Below are positions 36,363 to 46,868 of a stretch of DNA of 64,000 bases, one piece after another. The stretch's first letter is position 1; every line of letters starts with the position of its first letter. This stretch comes from Roseateles toxinivorans. Its GTDB lineage: Bacteria; Pseudomonadota; Gammaproteobacteria; Burkholderiales; Burkholderiaceae_C. The stretch lies in contig NZ_SNXS01000002.1 in NCBI RefSeq assembly GCF_004362525.1, positions 682,001 to 746,000 of the forward strand, given 5' to 3'. The notes beneath the pieces were generated by a model, which had not been told where the DNA came from, searched no databases, and saw only the letters and a program-made list of their open reading frames with translations. Both the position numbers and the translations under genes were made by a program.

Positions 36363-36737
36363 TCAATCCCCCCGCAATATTTGCTTGCGCGTGACCCGCC
36401 CCGGCGCGAACGAGGCCTCCAGCCTCGCCATCAGCCGCTGCGCCTTGGTCGAGTTGTCGCCGCCGAAGTTGCAGACATAGACATCGAGCGTGACGGCCGC
36501 CCTCTCGGGCCAGGTGTGAACGGCCAGATGCGATTCGGCCAGCAGCACGACGCCGGTGATGCCGACGAGCTGGCCCTCCGCGGCGGGCTGAAAACGGTGG
36601 AACAGCTCGCCGACGGCCAGCAGGCCCGCCTCGGCGACGGCCGCCAGGCACAGCATTCGCAGCGCAGTGATATCGGTCAGCGGCGCCAGGCCGGCCGGGC
36701 AGCCGTGCAGATCGGCGGTCAGGTGCAGGCCTTGCAT
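36363..36737 (-). CDS. speD: S-adenosylmethionine decarboxylase proenzyme (class 1 SpeD family)
   Basis: 124 residues, the length of the small prokaryotic proenzyme. Self-cleavage is expected between E68 and S69 (LLAESHLAVHTWPE), turning Ser into the pyruvoyl group. H74 and C89 (VYVCNFGGD) match the catalytic His and Cys of the Thermotoga enzyme with identical spacing. It makes decarboxylated SAM for spermidine synthesis. No spermidine synthase (speE) lies next to it. Some family members have been shown to decarboxylate ornithine or arginine instead, so substrate is not certain. Confidence 0.9.
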   Translation of the reverse strand: MQGLHLTADLHGCPAGLAPLTDITALRMLCLAAVAEAGLLAVGELFHRFQPAAEGQLVGITGVVLLAESHLAVHTWPERAAVTLDVYVCNFGGDNSTKAQRLMARLEASFAPGRVTRKQILRGD

Positions 36738-36830
36738 ATGGCGTCAACCAGTTAGGGACTTGTGCGGCATGCGGCACTATAGCCTCGCGTCTTCGGTTAG
36801 GCTGCGCCCACAAATCTCCGGAGAACCACC

Positions 36831-37811
36831 GTGCAATACCGACGTCTGGGCCGCAGCGGCCTGCAAGTGAGCGAGCTCTCGCTGGGCTCCTGGGTCACCT
36901 ATCACAATCAAGTTGATACCAAGTCCGCCACCGAGATGCTGGCCGCCGCCTTCGACGCCGGCGTCAACTTCTTCGATAACGCCGAGGTCTATGCCAAGGG
37001 TCAGAGCGAGGTGGTGATGGGCGAGGCCTTCAAGGCGCTGAAGTGGCCGCGCCTGAACTACATCGTCTCGACCAAGTTCTTCTGGGGCCTGGACCGCGAC
37101 GGCCATGCCACCAACCGCCGCGACACGCTGAACCGCAAATACCTGATGCAGGCCATCGATGGCTCCCTGCAGCGCATGCAGCTGGACTTCATCGACCTGA
37201 TCTACTGCCACCGCCCCGATCCGCACACGCCGATTGAGGAGACGGTGCGCGCGATGAGCGACATCATCAGCCAGGGCAAGGCGCTGTACTGGGGCACCAG
37301 CGAGTGGAGCGCCGCCGACATCCGCGCCGCCTGGGAGATCGCCGAGCGCCACCACCTGCACAAGCCGGTGATGGAGCAGCCGCAATACCACCTGTTCCAC
37401 CGCACCCGCGTCGAGCAGGAGTATGCGCGGCTGTATGACGAAATCGGCCTGGGCCTGACGACCTGGAGCCCGCTGGCCTCGGGCCTCTTGACCGGCAAAT
37501 ACCTCAAGGGCGTGCCCGAAGGCAGCCGCGGCGCGATGGAGAGCATGAGCTTTCTGCGCGACGGCCTGACCGACCCGGCCAAGAACGCCGCCGTGGCCCG
37601 GCTGGCCGAGATCGCCACCGAGCTGGGCGGCAACGTCGCTCAGCTGGCGATTGCCTGGCTGAACAAGAATCCCCGCGTCAGCACGGTGATCCTGGGCGCC
37701 AGCAAGCTCAGCCAGCTGCAGGACAACCTCGGCGCGCTGGACCTGACGCCGAAGCTGACGCCCGAGGTGCTGGCGCGCATCGACGCGATCGCCAAGCCGC
37801 TGGCGGTCTAG
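36831..37811 (+). CDS. Aldo/keto reductase, voltage-gated K+ channel beta-subunit type
   Basis: 326 residues from GTG 36831 with CGGAGAA about 6 bases upstream. TIM-barrel catalytic Asp/Tyr in [19 protein letters not shown], Lys in VSTKFFWG and His in [12 protein letters not shown] are present, plus the NADPH-site [13 protein letters not shown] and [14 protein letters not shown]. The family reduces aldehydes or ketones with NADPH. It converges on a nitroreductase gene and the two TAG stops share one CTAG (37808-37811). Physiological substrate unknown; closest in pattern to YghZ/Kvbeta proteins that act on methylglyoxal. Confidence 0.92.
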   Translation: MQYRRLGRSGLQVSELSLGSWVTYHNQVDTKSATEMLAAAFDAGVNFFDNAEVYAKGQSEVVMGEAFKALKWPRLNYIVSTKFFWGLDRDGHATNRRDTLNRKYLMQAIDGSLQRMQLDFIDLIYCHRPDPHTPIEETVRAMSDIISQGKALYWGTSEWSAADIRAAWEIAERHHLHKPVMEQPQYHLFHRTRVEQEYARLYDEIGLGLTTWSPLASGLLTGKYLKGVPEGSRGAMESMSFLRDGLTDPAKNAAVARLAEIATELGGNVAQLAIAWLNKNPRVSTVILGASKLSQLQDNLGALDLTPKLTPEVLARIDAIAKPLAV

Positions 37812-38605
37812 CTCTTGCGATCGAAGCCCTGCTCTTGCAGCAGGGCCTGCAACTGCTCGGAGATCTTGCCCATCGCAATCGGGCTGTACTTCAACTCGCT
37901 GGTGTAGAACTGCGCCAGTGACTTGATGTCATGCTCGGCGAAGCGGGCCGCCATATCGGGGCCCATGCCCAGGTAGCGGTTCCAGCCGCTGACCTCGCGG
38001 GCCTCGTAAAGCGCATCGATCTCCGCCTCGCTGTGCGGCCGATAGATCTCGTCGTGCACATAGGCGCGCAGCGGCAGGCGGTCGCGGGCCTTGGGCGCCT
38101 CGTCGGGGTAGCCGACCACCAGGCTGGTGACCGGGAACACCGTCTCGGGCAGCTGCAGGAATTCGGCGATCGCCGAGGCCTGGTTCAGGGTCGTGCCCAT
38201 ATAGCAAATGCCCAGGCCGCGCGCCTCGAAGGCCAGGGCCACCGTCTGCGACAGGATGACGGCGTCGAAGGCCGCGACCATGAAGCCGTGGAAGTTGTTG
38301 AAGTTGTCGCGCGCCTCGCGCATCTTCAGCCACTGCCGCGTGCGCGCCGTGTCGGCGTTGAAGGTGATGACCAGCGGCGCCTGCAGCACCATGTCCTGCT
38401 CCAGGTGCAGCTGGAACAGGCGCCGGCGACGCTCGGCATCGCGTGTCAGCACCATGCTGAAGGTGTTCAGATTGCCCGAGCTGGAACTGCCGGCTATTGA
38501 TTCGCTCAGCACCTCGTCGATCAGCGCCGGCGCGATCGGCGTGCTCTTGTACTTGCGGATCGAGCGGTGGGCGCGCAGCAGCGGTGAGAGGTCGATGGTG
38601 GTCAT
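37808..38605 (-). CDS. Nitroreductase family protein
   Basis: 265 residues. FMN-binding features of the NfsA-like branch: [18 protein letters not shown] at the start, [14 protein letters not shown] (flavin phosphate contacts), [18 protein letters not shown] and [23 protein letters not shown]-terminal extension of about 60 residues holds [13 protein letters not shown]. Such enzymes use NAD(P)H to reduce nitroaromatics, quinones or flavins. It is 15 bases downstream of murU on the same strand, so possibly co-transcribed with it. Confidence 0.9.
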   Translation of the reverse strand: MTTIDLSPLLRAHRSIRKYKSTPIAPALIDEVLSESIAGSSSSGNLNTFSMVLTRDAERRRRLFQLHLEQDMVLQAPLVITFNADTARTRQWLKMREARDNFNNFHGFMVAAFDAVILSQTVALAFEARGLGICYMGTTLNQASAIAEFLQLPETVFPVTSLVVGYPDEAPKARDRLPLRAYVHDEIYRPHSEAEIDALYEAREVSGWNRYLGMGPDMAARFAEHDIKSLAQFYTSELKYSPIAMGKISEQLQALLQEQGFDRKS

Positions 38606-38620
38606 GGGTCAGTGCCAGGG

Positions 38621-39310
38621 TCAGGAGTTGAGGGCGTTCAGGCGTTCGACGGTGCCGACATCGGTCCAGGGGCCCGGGTACAGCTCGGCGGCTATGCGAC
38701 CGGCCGCGATGCCGGCGTCCAGCAGCGGTCGCAGCGCCATGCGCGTGCCAGCGGCGATGCTGCCGAACATTGCCGGACGAAACAATCCGACGCTGCCCCA
38801 GGTGTGGCGCTGTTCGCCCTGCAGTGCGGCCCGGCCGGCCGGCGAGATCGCGAAATCGCCCTGCGGGTGGTGCGGGGCATTGGGTACCAGCCACAGATGC
38901 GCGTCGTCCTGACCGGCGGCAAAGCGCTGTGCACGGCCCGCCTCGAAGCGGAACTCGGGCAGGAACACATCACCGGAGACCACCCAGAAGGCCTCGTCGC
39001 CATCGGCCCGAAGCAGCGGCAGCGCGGTGGCAATGCCACCGGCCGTCTCCAGCGCGCCGCCGTAAGCCGCCTGCTCGTCGGAGTAGTGCAGGCGCACGCC
39101 CAGGCGGCTGCCGTCGCCCAGCCGGGCCGGGAACTGCTCGCCCAGCCAGGCGGTGTTGATGACGATGTCGCGCACGCCGCCGGCGCGCAGCGCCTCGATA
39201 TGCCATTCGATCAGCGGCTTGCCGCGCACGGCCAGCAGCGGCTTGGGGGTGTGGTCGGTCAGCGGGCGCAGCCGTTCACCGCGACCGGCCGCCAAAATTA
39301 GAGCTCTCAT
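38621..39310 (-). CDS. murU: N-acetylmuramate alpha-1-phosphate uridylyltransferase
   Basis: 229 residues of the nucleotidyltransferase fold. The N-terminal nucleotide-binding LAAGRGERLRPLTDHTPKPLL is followed by INTAWLGEQFPARLG, WVVSGDVFLPEF (metal Asp) and, late, NAPHHPQGDFAIS and WTDVGTVERLNAL. The short length without a hexapeptide-repeat domain fits MurU. It makes UDP-MurNAc from UTP and MurNAc-1-phosphate produced by AmgK, in peptidoglycan recycling. amgK lies 15 kb upstream rather than next door. A general sugar-1-phosphate nucleotidyltransferase is the alternative. Confidence 0.85.
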   Translation of the reverse strand: MRALILAAGRGERLRPLTDHTPKPLLAVRGKPLIEWHIEALRAGGVRDIVINTAWLGEQFPARLGDGSRLGVRLHYSDEQAAYGGALETAGGIATALPLLRADGDEAFWVVSGDVFLPEFRFEAGRAQRFAAGQDDAHLWLVPNAPHHPQGDFAISPAGRAALQGEQRHTWGSVGLFRPAMFGSIAAGTRMALRPLLDAGIAAGRIAAELYPGPWTDVGTVERLNALNS

Positions 39311-39417
39311 GTGCCCAGTCTATCGGCGCCGGTCGGCCGCTTGACCCCTGACAAGCGGCCGGCGGTGCGCCCCCGGCTAAAATCAGTGGTTTTCCCCAAC
39401 CCCAACACGGATCTCCC

Positions 39418-41448
39418 ATGGGCCAAACCGCTGACAGTTCCACTTCCTTGATGGCCAACGCCATCCGCGCCTTGGCCATGGATGCCGTGCAACAGGCCAA
39501 TTCCGGCCATCCCGGCGCGCCCATGGGCATGGCCGAGATCGCCGTCGCGCTTTGGCGCCGCCACCTGAAGCACAACCCGGCCAATCCGCAGTGGCATGAC
39601 CGCGACCGCTTCGTGCTGTCCAACGGCCACGGCTCCATGCTGATCTATGCGCTGCTGCACCTGACCGGCTATGACCTGCCCGTCGAGGAACTGCGCAACT
39701 TCCGTGTGCTGCACAGCAAGACCCCGGGCCACCCGGAGCTGGGCATCACCCCGGGCGTGGAAACGACCACCGGCCCGCTGGGCCAGGGCATCACCAACGC
39801 GGTGGGCATGGCGCTGGCCGAGAAGCTGCTGGCCAAGGAATTCAATCGTGAAGGTCATGCCGTCGTCAACCATCACACCTACGCCTTCCTGGGCGATGGC
39901 TGCCTGATGGAGGGCATCAGCCACGAGGCCTGCGCGCTGGCCGGCGCCTGGAAGCTGAACAAGCTGATCGCGCTGTACGACGACAACGGCATCTCGATCG
40001 ACGGCAAGGTCGCCCCCTGGTTCATCGACGACACGCCCAAGCGCTTCGAGGCCTATGGCTGGAACGTCATCGCCGATGTCGATGGTCATGATGTCGACGC
40101 CGTTGACGCGGCAATCGCCAAGGCCAAGGCCAGCAGCGACAAACCCACGCTGATCTGCTGCAAGACCGCCATCGGCAAGGGCTCGCCGAACCGCGCCGGC
40201 ACGGCCAAGGCCCACGGCGAGGCGCTGGGCGCCGAAGAGATCAAGCTGACCCGCGAGGCGCTGGGCTGGACGCACGAGCCCTTCGTCATCCCCGAAGAGG
40301 CCTACGAGGCCTGGGACTGCCGCCACACAGGCCTGGCCGCCGAGAGCGCCTGGGTCGATGCCTTCGAAGCCTATGGCAAGGCCTACCCCGAGCTGGCGCT
40401 GGAACTGAACCGCCGCATGAATGGCGAGCTGCCGAAGAACTTCGCGCAGGTCGCTGTGGACGCGGCCGTCGCCGCCCACACCAAGGGCGAGACCGTGGCC
40501 AGCCGCAAGGCCAGCCAGATCGCGCTGGAAGCCTTCACCGGCGCCCTGCCCGAGCTGCTGGGCGGTAGCGCCGACCTGACCGGCTCCAACCTGACCAACA
40601 CCAGCCACACGCCGGCGCTGCGCTTCGAGGCCGACGGCTCGTCCAACGGCGGCCGCCACATCAACTACGGCGTGCGTGAGTTCGGCATGGCCGCGATCAT
40701 GAACGGCGTGGCCCTGCATGGCGGCTACATCCCTTACGGCGGCACCTTCCTGACCTTCAGCGACTACAGCCGCAATGCGATCCGCATGGCAGCACTGATG
40801 AAGCTGCGCGTCGTCCACGTGTTCACCCATGACTCCATCGGTCTTGGCGAAGACGGTCCGACGCACCAGAGCATCGAGCATGCCGCCTCGCTGCGCCTGA
40901 TCCCCGGCCTGGACGTCTGGCGCCCGGCCGACACGGCCGAAACCACCGTCGCCTGGACCATGGCCATCGGCAACAGCACCCGCCCCAGCGCGCTGCTGCT
41001 GAGCCGCCAGAACCTGCCCTACGCGCCCAAGCGCGGCCTGGACGAAATCGCCAAGGGCGCCTACGTGCTGGCCGAGCCCAGCGAAGTCGGCATGAAGAAG
41101 GCCAAGGCGGTGATCATCGCTACCGGCTCCGAAGTGCAGCTGGCGATGCGCGCCCAGGAGCTGCTGGCGCTGGACGGCATCGCCGTGCGCGTGGTCTCGA
41201 TGCCCAGCACCTCGGTGTTCGACCGCCAGGATGCGGCCTACAAGAAGAGCGTGCTGCCCGCCGGCCTGCCGCGCATCGCCGTCGAGGCGGGCGTGACCGA
41301 CTACTGGTGGAAGTACGGCTGCGCCGCAGTCGTCGGCATCGACACCTACGGCGAATCGGCCCCGGCCCCGGCCCTGTTCAAGCATTTCGGCTTCACCGCC
41401 GAGAATGTGGCGGCCACGGTCAAGGTGGCGCTGGGCAAGAAGCGTTGA
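39418..41448 (+). CDS. tkt: Transketolase
   Basis: 676 residues. N-terminal thiamine diphosphate domain: [51 protein letters not shown] and the Mg/TDP motif [14 protein letters not shown] to DDNGISIDG. The middle domain has [20 protein letters not shown] and [14 protein letters not shown] with the catalytic His. It swaps two-carbon ketol units in the pentose phosphate or Calvin-type cycle. Followed by a strong terminator and then gap. No Calvin-cycle genes are seen, so a housekeeping role is likely. Confidence 0.98.
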   Translation: MGQTADSSTSLMANAIRALAMDAVQQANSGHPGAPMGMAEIAVALWRRHLKHNPANPQWHDRDRFVLSNGHGSMLIYALLHLTGYDLPVEELRNFRVLHSKTPGHPELGITPGVETTTGPLGQGITNAVGMALAEKLLAKEFNREGHAVVNHHTYAFLGDGCLMEGISHEACALAGAWKLNKLIALYDDNGISIDGKVAPWFIDDTPKRFEAYGWNVIADVDGHDVDAVDAAIAKAKASSDKPTLICCKTAIGKGSPNRAGTAKAHGEALGAEEIKLTREALGWTHEPFVIPEEAYEAWDCRHTGLAAESAWVDAFEAYGKAYPELALELNRRMNGELPKNFAQVAVDAAVAAHTKGETVASRKASQIALEAFTGALPELLGGSADLTGSNLTNTSHTPALRFEADGSSNGGRHINYGVREFGMAAIMNGVALHGGYIPYGGTFLTFSDYSRNAIRMAALMKLRVVHVFTHDSIGLGEDGPTHQSIEHAASLRLIPGLDVWRPADTAETTVAWTMAIGNSTRPSALLLSRQNLPYAPKRGLDEIAKGAYVLAEPSEVGMKKAKAVIIATGSEVQLAMRAQELLALDGIAVRVVSMPSTSVFDRQDAAYKKSVLPAGLPRIAVEAGVTDYWWKYGCAAVVGIDTYGESAPAPALFKHFGFTAENVAATVKVALGKKR

Positions 41449-42513
<1,065 letters not shown>

Positions 42514-42541
42514 ACAAGCGTGCCTGCCAAGGCATCCCCGG

Positions 42542-42565
42542 AGGCCCCTCACGGGGCCTTTTTTT
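42542..42565 (+). terminator. Rho-independent terminator of gap
   Basis: AGGCCCC (42542-42548) and GGGGCCT (42553-42559) form a perfect stem with TCAC loop and end in seven T (42559-42565), 29 bases after the gap stop. Confidence 0.93.
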
Positions 42566-42620
42566 ATGGAGGCGGGGCTAAGATGCCCACTTCACCCATC
42601 CCGCACGCCAACCCACGCCC

Positions 42621-43064
42621 ATGACCATTGCCTGGAATCTCTTCACCCCGGGAGCTGCCCTCGTCGGCGGCCTGCTGATCGGACTGGCGGCGGCGCTGTA
42701 TCTCCTGGGGGTCGGGCGGATCGCGGGGATTTCCGGCATCGTTGCCACGCCCTTGCGTGCGCTGCTGGGGCAGTCCAAGCTGCTTGCGCAGCGGATGGAG
42801 CTGCTGTTCCTCGCCGGCCTGCTGCTGGCGCCCTGGTTGTGGCAGCTGGCGGCGCCGTTGCCGACAGCCACGGTCGATGTTGGCCCGCTGGCGCTGGTGA
42901 TTGCGGGCCTGTTCGTTGGCGTCGGGGTGCGCATGGGCCAGGGTTGCACCAGCGGCCATGGCGTGTGCGGGCTGAGCCGTTTCTCACTGCGCTCGCTGGC
43001 CAATGTGCTGGCCTTCATGGGGGCGGGCTTCGTCACCGTGTTCCTGCTGCGCCATGCGCTCTGA
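42621..43064 (+). CDS. YeeE/YedE family membrane protein, first half (sulfur-compound transport)
   Basis: 147 residues with four hydrophobic segments, starting ALVGGLLIGLAAALYLLGVG. The key family motif GQGCTSGHGVCGLSRFS contains the conserved cysteines thought to pass thiosulfate-like sulfur in YeeE/TsuA. It is encoded with a second half-size YeeE/YedE protein 9 bases downstream and a persulfide dioxygenase-rhodanese fusion, a layout found in sulfide and persulfide detoxification operons. The split into two short subunits is common in proteobacteria. Confidence 0.9.
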   Translation: MTIAWNLFTPGAALVGGLLIGLAAALYLLGVGRIAGISGIVATPLRALLGQSKLLAQRMELLFLAGLLLAPWLWQLAAPLPTATVDVGPLALVIAGLFVGVGVRMGQGCTSGHGVCGLSRFSLRSLANVLAFMGAGFVTVFLLRHAL

Positions 43065-43073
43065 GGCTGAGAC

Positions 43074-43487
43074 ATGACCCGCTATCTGATTGCACTCGTC
43101 AGCGGCCTGGTCTTCGGCCTGGGCCTGATCGCCAGCGGCATGACCAACCCGGCCAAGGTGAAGGGTTTTCTGGACCTGTTAGGCGCCTGGGACCCCAGCC
43201 TGGCCCTGGTGATGGGGGGCGCCATCGCGGTGGGCGTGATTGCCTTCGCACTGGCCAGGCGCCGCAGCCGCTCGTGGACCGGTGAACCGTTCGAGATCCC
43301 GCCCGCCACCTTGATCGACCGGCGCCTGATCGCCGGCGGTCTGCTGTTCGGCGTCGGCTGGGGGATTGCCGGCTTCTGCCCGGGCCCTGCCCTGTTGGCG
43401 CTGAGCAGCGGCCTGCCGGCCGCGTGGATCTTTGTACCGACCATGCTGCTGGGCATGCTGGCTCACGATTACTTTGCCAAGCGCTGA
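43074..43487 (+). CDS. YeeE/YedE family membrane protein, second half
   Basis: 137 residues, with hydrophobic segments at about 5-22, 45-63, 86-105 and 112-130. Signature residues: GLGLIASGMTNPAKVKGFLD at the N-terminus and VGWGIAGFCPGPALLAL with a single conserved Cys near 102. The first protein of the pair provides the GCTSGHG motif, so together they resemble one full YeeE transporter. Spacing of 9 and 11 bases to its neighbours marks a tight operon devoted to sulfur handling. Confidence 0.9.
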   Translation: MTRYLIALVSGLVFGLGLIASGMTNPAKVKGFLDLLGAWDPSLALVMGGAIAVGVIAFALARRRSRSWTGEPFEIPPATLIDRRLIAGGLLFGVGWGIAGFCPGPALLALSSGLPAAWIFVPTMLLGMLAHDYFAKR

Positions 43488-43498
43488 GGAGCACCGCC

Positions 43499-44599
43499 AT
43501 GCTGATCTTCCGCCAACTGTTCGACCCGACCTCGTCGACCTACACCTATCTGCTAGGCGACTCGGCCTCCGGCGAGGCGGTCATCATCGACCCGGTGTTC
43601 GAGCATGAGCGCCGCGACGTGGCTCTGCTGCGGGAGCTGGGACTGCGCCTGGTGGCCACGCTTGATACGCACGTCCATGCCGACCATGTGACCGGCGCCT
43701 GGCTGTTGAAACAGCGCTGCGGCAGTCAGATCCTGCTGTCCGAGGCCGCTGCGGCCGAGCATGCCGACCGCGGGCTGGTCCATGGCGATCATGTCAAGTT
43801 CGGCACCCGCCATCTGGAGGTGCGGGCCACGCCGGGCCACACCAGCGGCTGCCTGACCTATGTGCTGGACGATCAGCGCATGGCCTTCACCGGCGACAGC
43901 CTGCTGATACGCGGCTGCGGCCGCACCGACTTCCAGCAGGGCAGCCCCGGCCGGCTCTACCACTCGGTGCATGAGCAGATCCTGTCGCTGCCGGCGGCCT
44001 GTCTGCTCTATCCGGGCCATGACTACCGCGGCCTCACCGTCACCAGCGTGGCCGAGGAGCGGCGCTTCAACCCGCGCCTGGGCGGTGACGTCAACGAGGC
44101 AGACTTCACCGGCTACATGAACCACCTGGGCCTGCCCCACCCCAAGCTGATGGACATCGCCGTGCCGGCCAATCTGCGCTGCGGCCGGCCCGAGGCCGAG
44201 GGCCAGGGGGGTCAAATCGGTGAAAAGAACGCCGACTGGGCTGCGCTGACCTGCACCTTCAGCGGCATCTGGGAGATCCAGCCCACGGCGCTGGCCGAGC
44301 ACATCGCCGGTGTCGGTGCCGGCGAGATCCAGGTCATCGACGTGCGCGAGCCGCAGGAGTTCACCGATGTGCTGGGCCATATCCCGCAGGCGCGGCTGCT
44401 GCCGCTGTCGGAGCTGGCTTCGCGGGTCGGCGAGCTTGATGCCCAGCGCCCCGTCGTTGCCGTCTGCCGCTCCGGCGCGCGTTCGGCCCAGGCCACGGTG
44501 CTGCTGCAGAAGTCCGGCCTGAAGCGAGTGGCCAATCTGGCCGGCGGCATGCTGCGCTGGCGGGCCGAAGCCTTGCCGGTTGAAGGCGGCGCGGAGTAG
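43499..44599 (+). CDS. Persulfide dioxygenase-rhodanese fusion
   Basis: 366 residues from ATG 43499 with GAGGAG 8 bases upstream. N-terminal ETHE1-like metallo-beta-lactamase fold: H58, H60, D62 and H63 in THVHADH, H114 in ATPGHTSGC, D133 in FTGDS and H174 in YPGHDY, with the GCGRTDFQ block typical of persulfide dioxygenases. From about 262 a rhodanese domain carries the active-site loop CRSGARS with C323. The first domain oxidises glutathione persulfide to sulfite; the second transfers sulfane sulfur. The preceding YeeE pair suggests a sulfide or thiosulfate response unit. No BigR-like repressor is present. Confidence 0.93.
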   Translation: MLIFRQLFDPTSSTYTYLLGDSASGEAVIIDPVFEHERRDVALLRELGLRLVATLDTHVHADHVTGAWLLKQRCGSQILLSEAAAAEHADRGLVHGDHVKFGTRHLEVRATPGHTSGCLTYVLDDQRMAFTGDSLLIRGCGRTDFQQGSPGRLYHSVHEQILSLPAACLLYPGHDYRGLTVTSVAEERRFNPRLGGDVNEADFTGYMNHLGLPHPKLMDIAVPANLRCGRPEAEGQGGQIGEKNADWAALTCTFSGIWEIQPTALAEHIAGVGAGEIQVIDVREPQEFTDVLGHIPQARLLPLSELASRVGELDAQRPVVAVCRSGARSAQATVLLQKSGLKRVANLAGGMLRWRAEALPVEGGAE

Positions 44600-44774
44600 G
44601 CCAGCGCCTGCCCGGCCATGTACAAGCCTGTAGCCATTGTGTGAACAGAGGTAAAGCGACTCTTATTTGGCGCTTTTTGGCTTCCAAAGCGGCGCCGACT
44701 CGGGTCTGATGGGAGGATGATCGTGGCCTGCCTGTCGGCAGCCACCCCACCCGTCATTGGAAGGGCCCTCCGCC

Positions 44775-46802
44775 ATGAAGCTTCTGCGCTCACTCTTGCT
44801 CGGCACCGCGGTCACCGCGATGCTGCCTCTGCCCATTGGTTCAGCCCTGGCTTTCACCCCCGTGGTCGCCAGCAGCGAGCAGAACGCGCGGCTGATCGTG
44901 CGCTTCAAGGCCACGGCCGCCAGCGTGCGCGCCAAGGCGCTGTCGGCCAATGCCAGCGCCAGCGACGCGGCCAGCACCACCCAGCGCCGGGCGCTGAGCC
45001 TGGGGCAGCGCATGGGCGTCACCCTGGCCGGGGGCCGCGCGGTGGACGAACGCACCCAGGTCGTGACCGCCAGCGGCGTTGATGCGGTCGCCCTGGTGAA
45101 GCGCCTGAGTCAGGACGCCGAGGTCGAATGGGTGGCCGTGGATCAGCGGCGCAAGCACTATGCCGTGCCCAACGACCCCCTGTTCGAGACGGTGCCGGCG
45201 GGCAATGGCGGACCAGTCAGCGGCCAGTGGTATCTGAAGGCACCGGATGCGGGCGGCGCGACGCGCGAAGGCGGAAATATTGCCTCCAGCATCAATGCCC
45301 TGGGTGCCTGGGAGCGCACCACCGGCAGCGCCAGCATCGTCGTGGCCGTGCTCGACAGCGGTGTGCGTTACGACCATCCGGACCTGGCGGGCAAGCTGCT
45401 GCCGGGCTATGACATGATCGAGCAGACCCTGGTCTCGAATGACGGCGATGGTCGCGACAGCGATGCCAATGATGCCGGCGACTGGCTCACCAGCACGGAG
45501 AAAGCCGCCAACGACTTCTACAAGGACTGCGAAGTCGAGAACAGCTCCTGGCATGGCACCCAGGTGGCCGGCCTGATCGGCGCGGCCACCAACAACAATG
45601 TGGGCATGGCTGGCGTGAGCTGGGGCTCCAAGATCCTGCCGGTGCGGGTGCTGGGCAAGTGCGGCGGCTATGACTCCGACATCGTCGCCGGCATGCAATG
45701 GGCCGCCGGCATTGCCGTGCCCGGCGTGCCAGCGAATCCGAACCCGGCCCGGGTGTTGAACATGAGCCTGGGCGGTGTCGGTACCTGCCAGGGTAGCGGC
45801 ACGCCTGCGCTCTACCGGGAAGCCATCACCGCCATCACCGCCAAGGGCGCCGTGGTCGTCGTCGCCGCCGGCAACAGCACCGGCCATGCGATCAATCTGC
45901 CGGCCAACTGCCCGGGTGTGGTCGGCGTGGTGGCCCTGCGCCATATCGGCACCAAGGTCGGTTTCTCGGACATCGGGCCCGAGGTCACGATCGCCGCCCC
46001 GGGCGGCAACTGCGTCAATATCGGCCCGGGTGATGCCTGCATGTACCCGATGCTGAGCACCTTCAACGCCGGCACCACCGCGCCGGGCGCCTCGAACTAC
46101 ACCGACAGCTTCCGCGCCGCGGTGGGCACCAGCTTCTCGGCACCGCTGGTCAGCGGCACGATCGCGCTGATGCTGTCGCAGAAGCCCTCGCTGGCCCCGG
46201 CCGAGGTCATCAGCCTGCTGAAGAGCACGGCGCGGGCCTTCCCGAGCTCGGGCGCGGCGAACAATGCCGACGGCGAACCGATCAAGCAATGTGTGGCCCC
46301 CAACGGCATCGACCAGCTCGAGTGCTACTGCACCACCACCACCTGCGGCGCCGGCATGCTGGATGCCTCGGCGGCGGTGGCTGCCGTCACCACGGCCGCC
46401 CAGGCACGCATTACCTCGACCCCCGCGGCGCCTCAGGCCGGTGACGCGATCCAGCTCAGCGCCAGCACCAGCGCGGCCGCCACCGGCCGCACCATCGCCG
46501 GCTATGCCTGGACGCTGGTCAGCGGCGGCGGCATCGTCAGCGGCTTCAGCAGCGCCACCAATGCCAGCACCGCCGCCCTGGCCGCCGCCACCGGCGCCGG
46601 TACGGTCACCGTGCGCCTGCAGATCACCGACGACCGGGGCGCCGCCACCGCCAGCGAGGCCACCATCACGGTGGCCGCTGCGCCGGTCGTGGTGCCGCCG
46701 CCGGTCACTTCCTCGGGCGGCGGTGGCGCAATGAGCTGGGCTTGGTTGCTGGGCCTGGCGCTGGCTGTTCTGGGCTTGGCCCGTCAGCGAAGGATTTCGT
46801 AG
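44775..46802 (+). CDS. Secreted S8 (subtilisin-like) serine protease with GlyGly-CTERM-like tail
   Basis: 675 residues from ATG 44775. Signal peptide about 1-26, a propeptide to about 130, then the S8 domain with D194 (VAVLDSGVRYDHPDL), H260 (SSWHGTQVAG), N367 (VAAGN) and S453 (GTSFSAPLVSG). Several cysteines (CEVEN, GKCGG, GTCQG, ECYCTTTTC) suggest disulfides. A PKD-like domain (about 550-645) precedes the tail SSGGGGAMSWAWLLGLALAV plus RQRR, the pattern of GlyGly-CTERM proteins processed by rhombosortase and carried by type II secretion. No rhombosortase gene is in the window. Confidence 0.93.
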   Translation: MKLLRSLLLGTAVTAMLPLPIGSALAFTPVVASSEQNARLIVRFKATAASVRAKALSANASASDAASTTQRRALSLGQRMGVTLAGGRAVDERTQVVTASGVDAVALVKRLSQDAEVEWVAVDQRRKHYAVPNDPLFETVPAGNGGPVSGQWYLKAPDAGGATREGGNIASSINALGAWERTTGSASIVVAVLDSGVRYDHPDLAGKLLPGYDMIEQTLVSNDGDGRDSDANDAGDWLTSTEKAANDFYKDCEVENSSWHGTQVAGLIGAATNNNVGMAGVSWGSKILPVRVLGKCGGYDSDIVAGMQWAAGIAVPGVPANPNPARVLNMSLGGVGTCQGSGTPALYREAITAITAKGAVVVVAAGNSTGHAINLPANCPGVVGVVALRHIGTKVGFSDIGPEVTIAAPGGNCVNIGPGDACMYPMLSTFNAGTTAPGASNYTDSFRAAVGTSFSAPLVSGTIALMLSQKPSLAPAEVISLLKSTARAFPSSGAANNADGEPIKQCVAPNGIDQLECYCTTTTCGAGMLDASAAVAAVTTAAQARITSTPAAPQAGDAIQLSASTSAAATGRTIAGYAWTLVSGGGIVSGFSSATNASTAALAAATGAGTVTVRLQITDDRGAATASEATITVAAAPVVVPPPVTSSGGGGAMSWAWLLGLALAVLGLARQRRIS

Positions 46803-46810
46803 TTGCCAGC

Positions 46811-46862
46811 CCCGGATTTCATCCGGGCTACGTATGCATTTGTAGCCCGGATGCAATCCGGG
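46811..46862. repeat. REP-like element, 21-bp inverted repeat with one mismatch
   Basis: Left arm 46811-46831 (begins CCCGGATTTCATCCGGG) and right arm 46842-46862 (begins GTAGCCCGGATGCAATCC) are complementary except for one position, with a 10-base spacer. The right arm is identical to that of the element at 36340-36360. It lies between the convergent protease and SPOR-like genes. Confidence 0.85.
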
Positions 46863-46868
46863 AAAAGT

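Noticed and set aside
39307-41385. 692-residue open frame antisense to transketolase
   Set aside because: Typical antisense shadow of a highly expressed, strongly codon-biased gene.
44841-46856. 671-residue open frame antisense to the serine protease
   Set aside because: No motif or signal peptide; the forward strand has the full catalytic triad and sorting tail.
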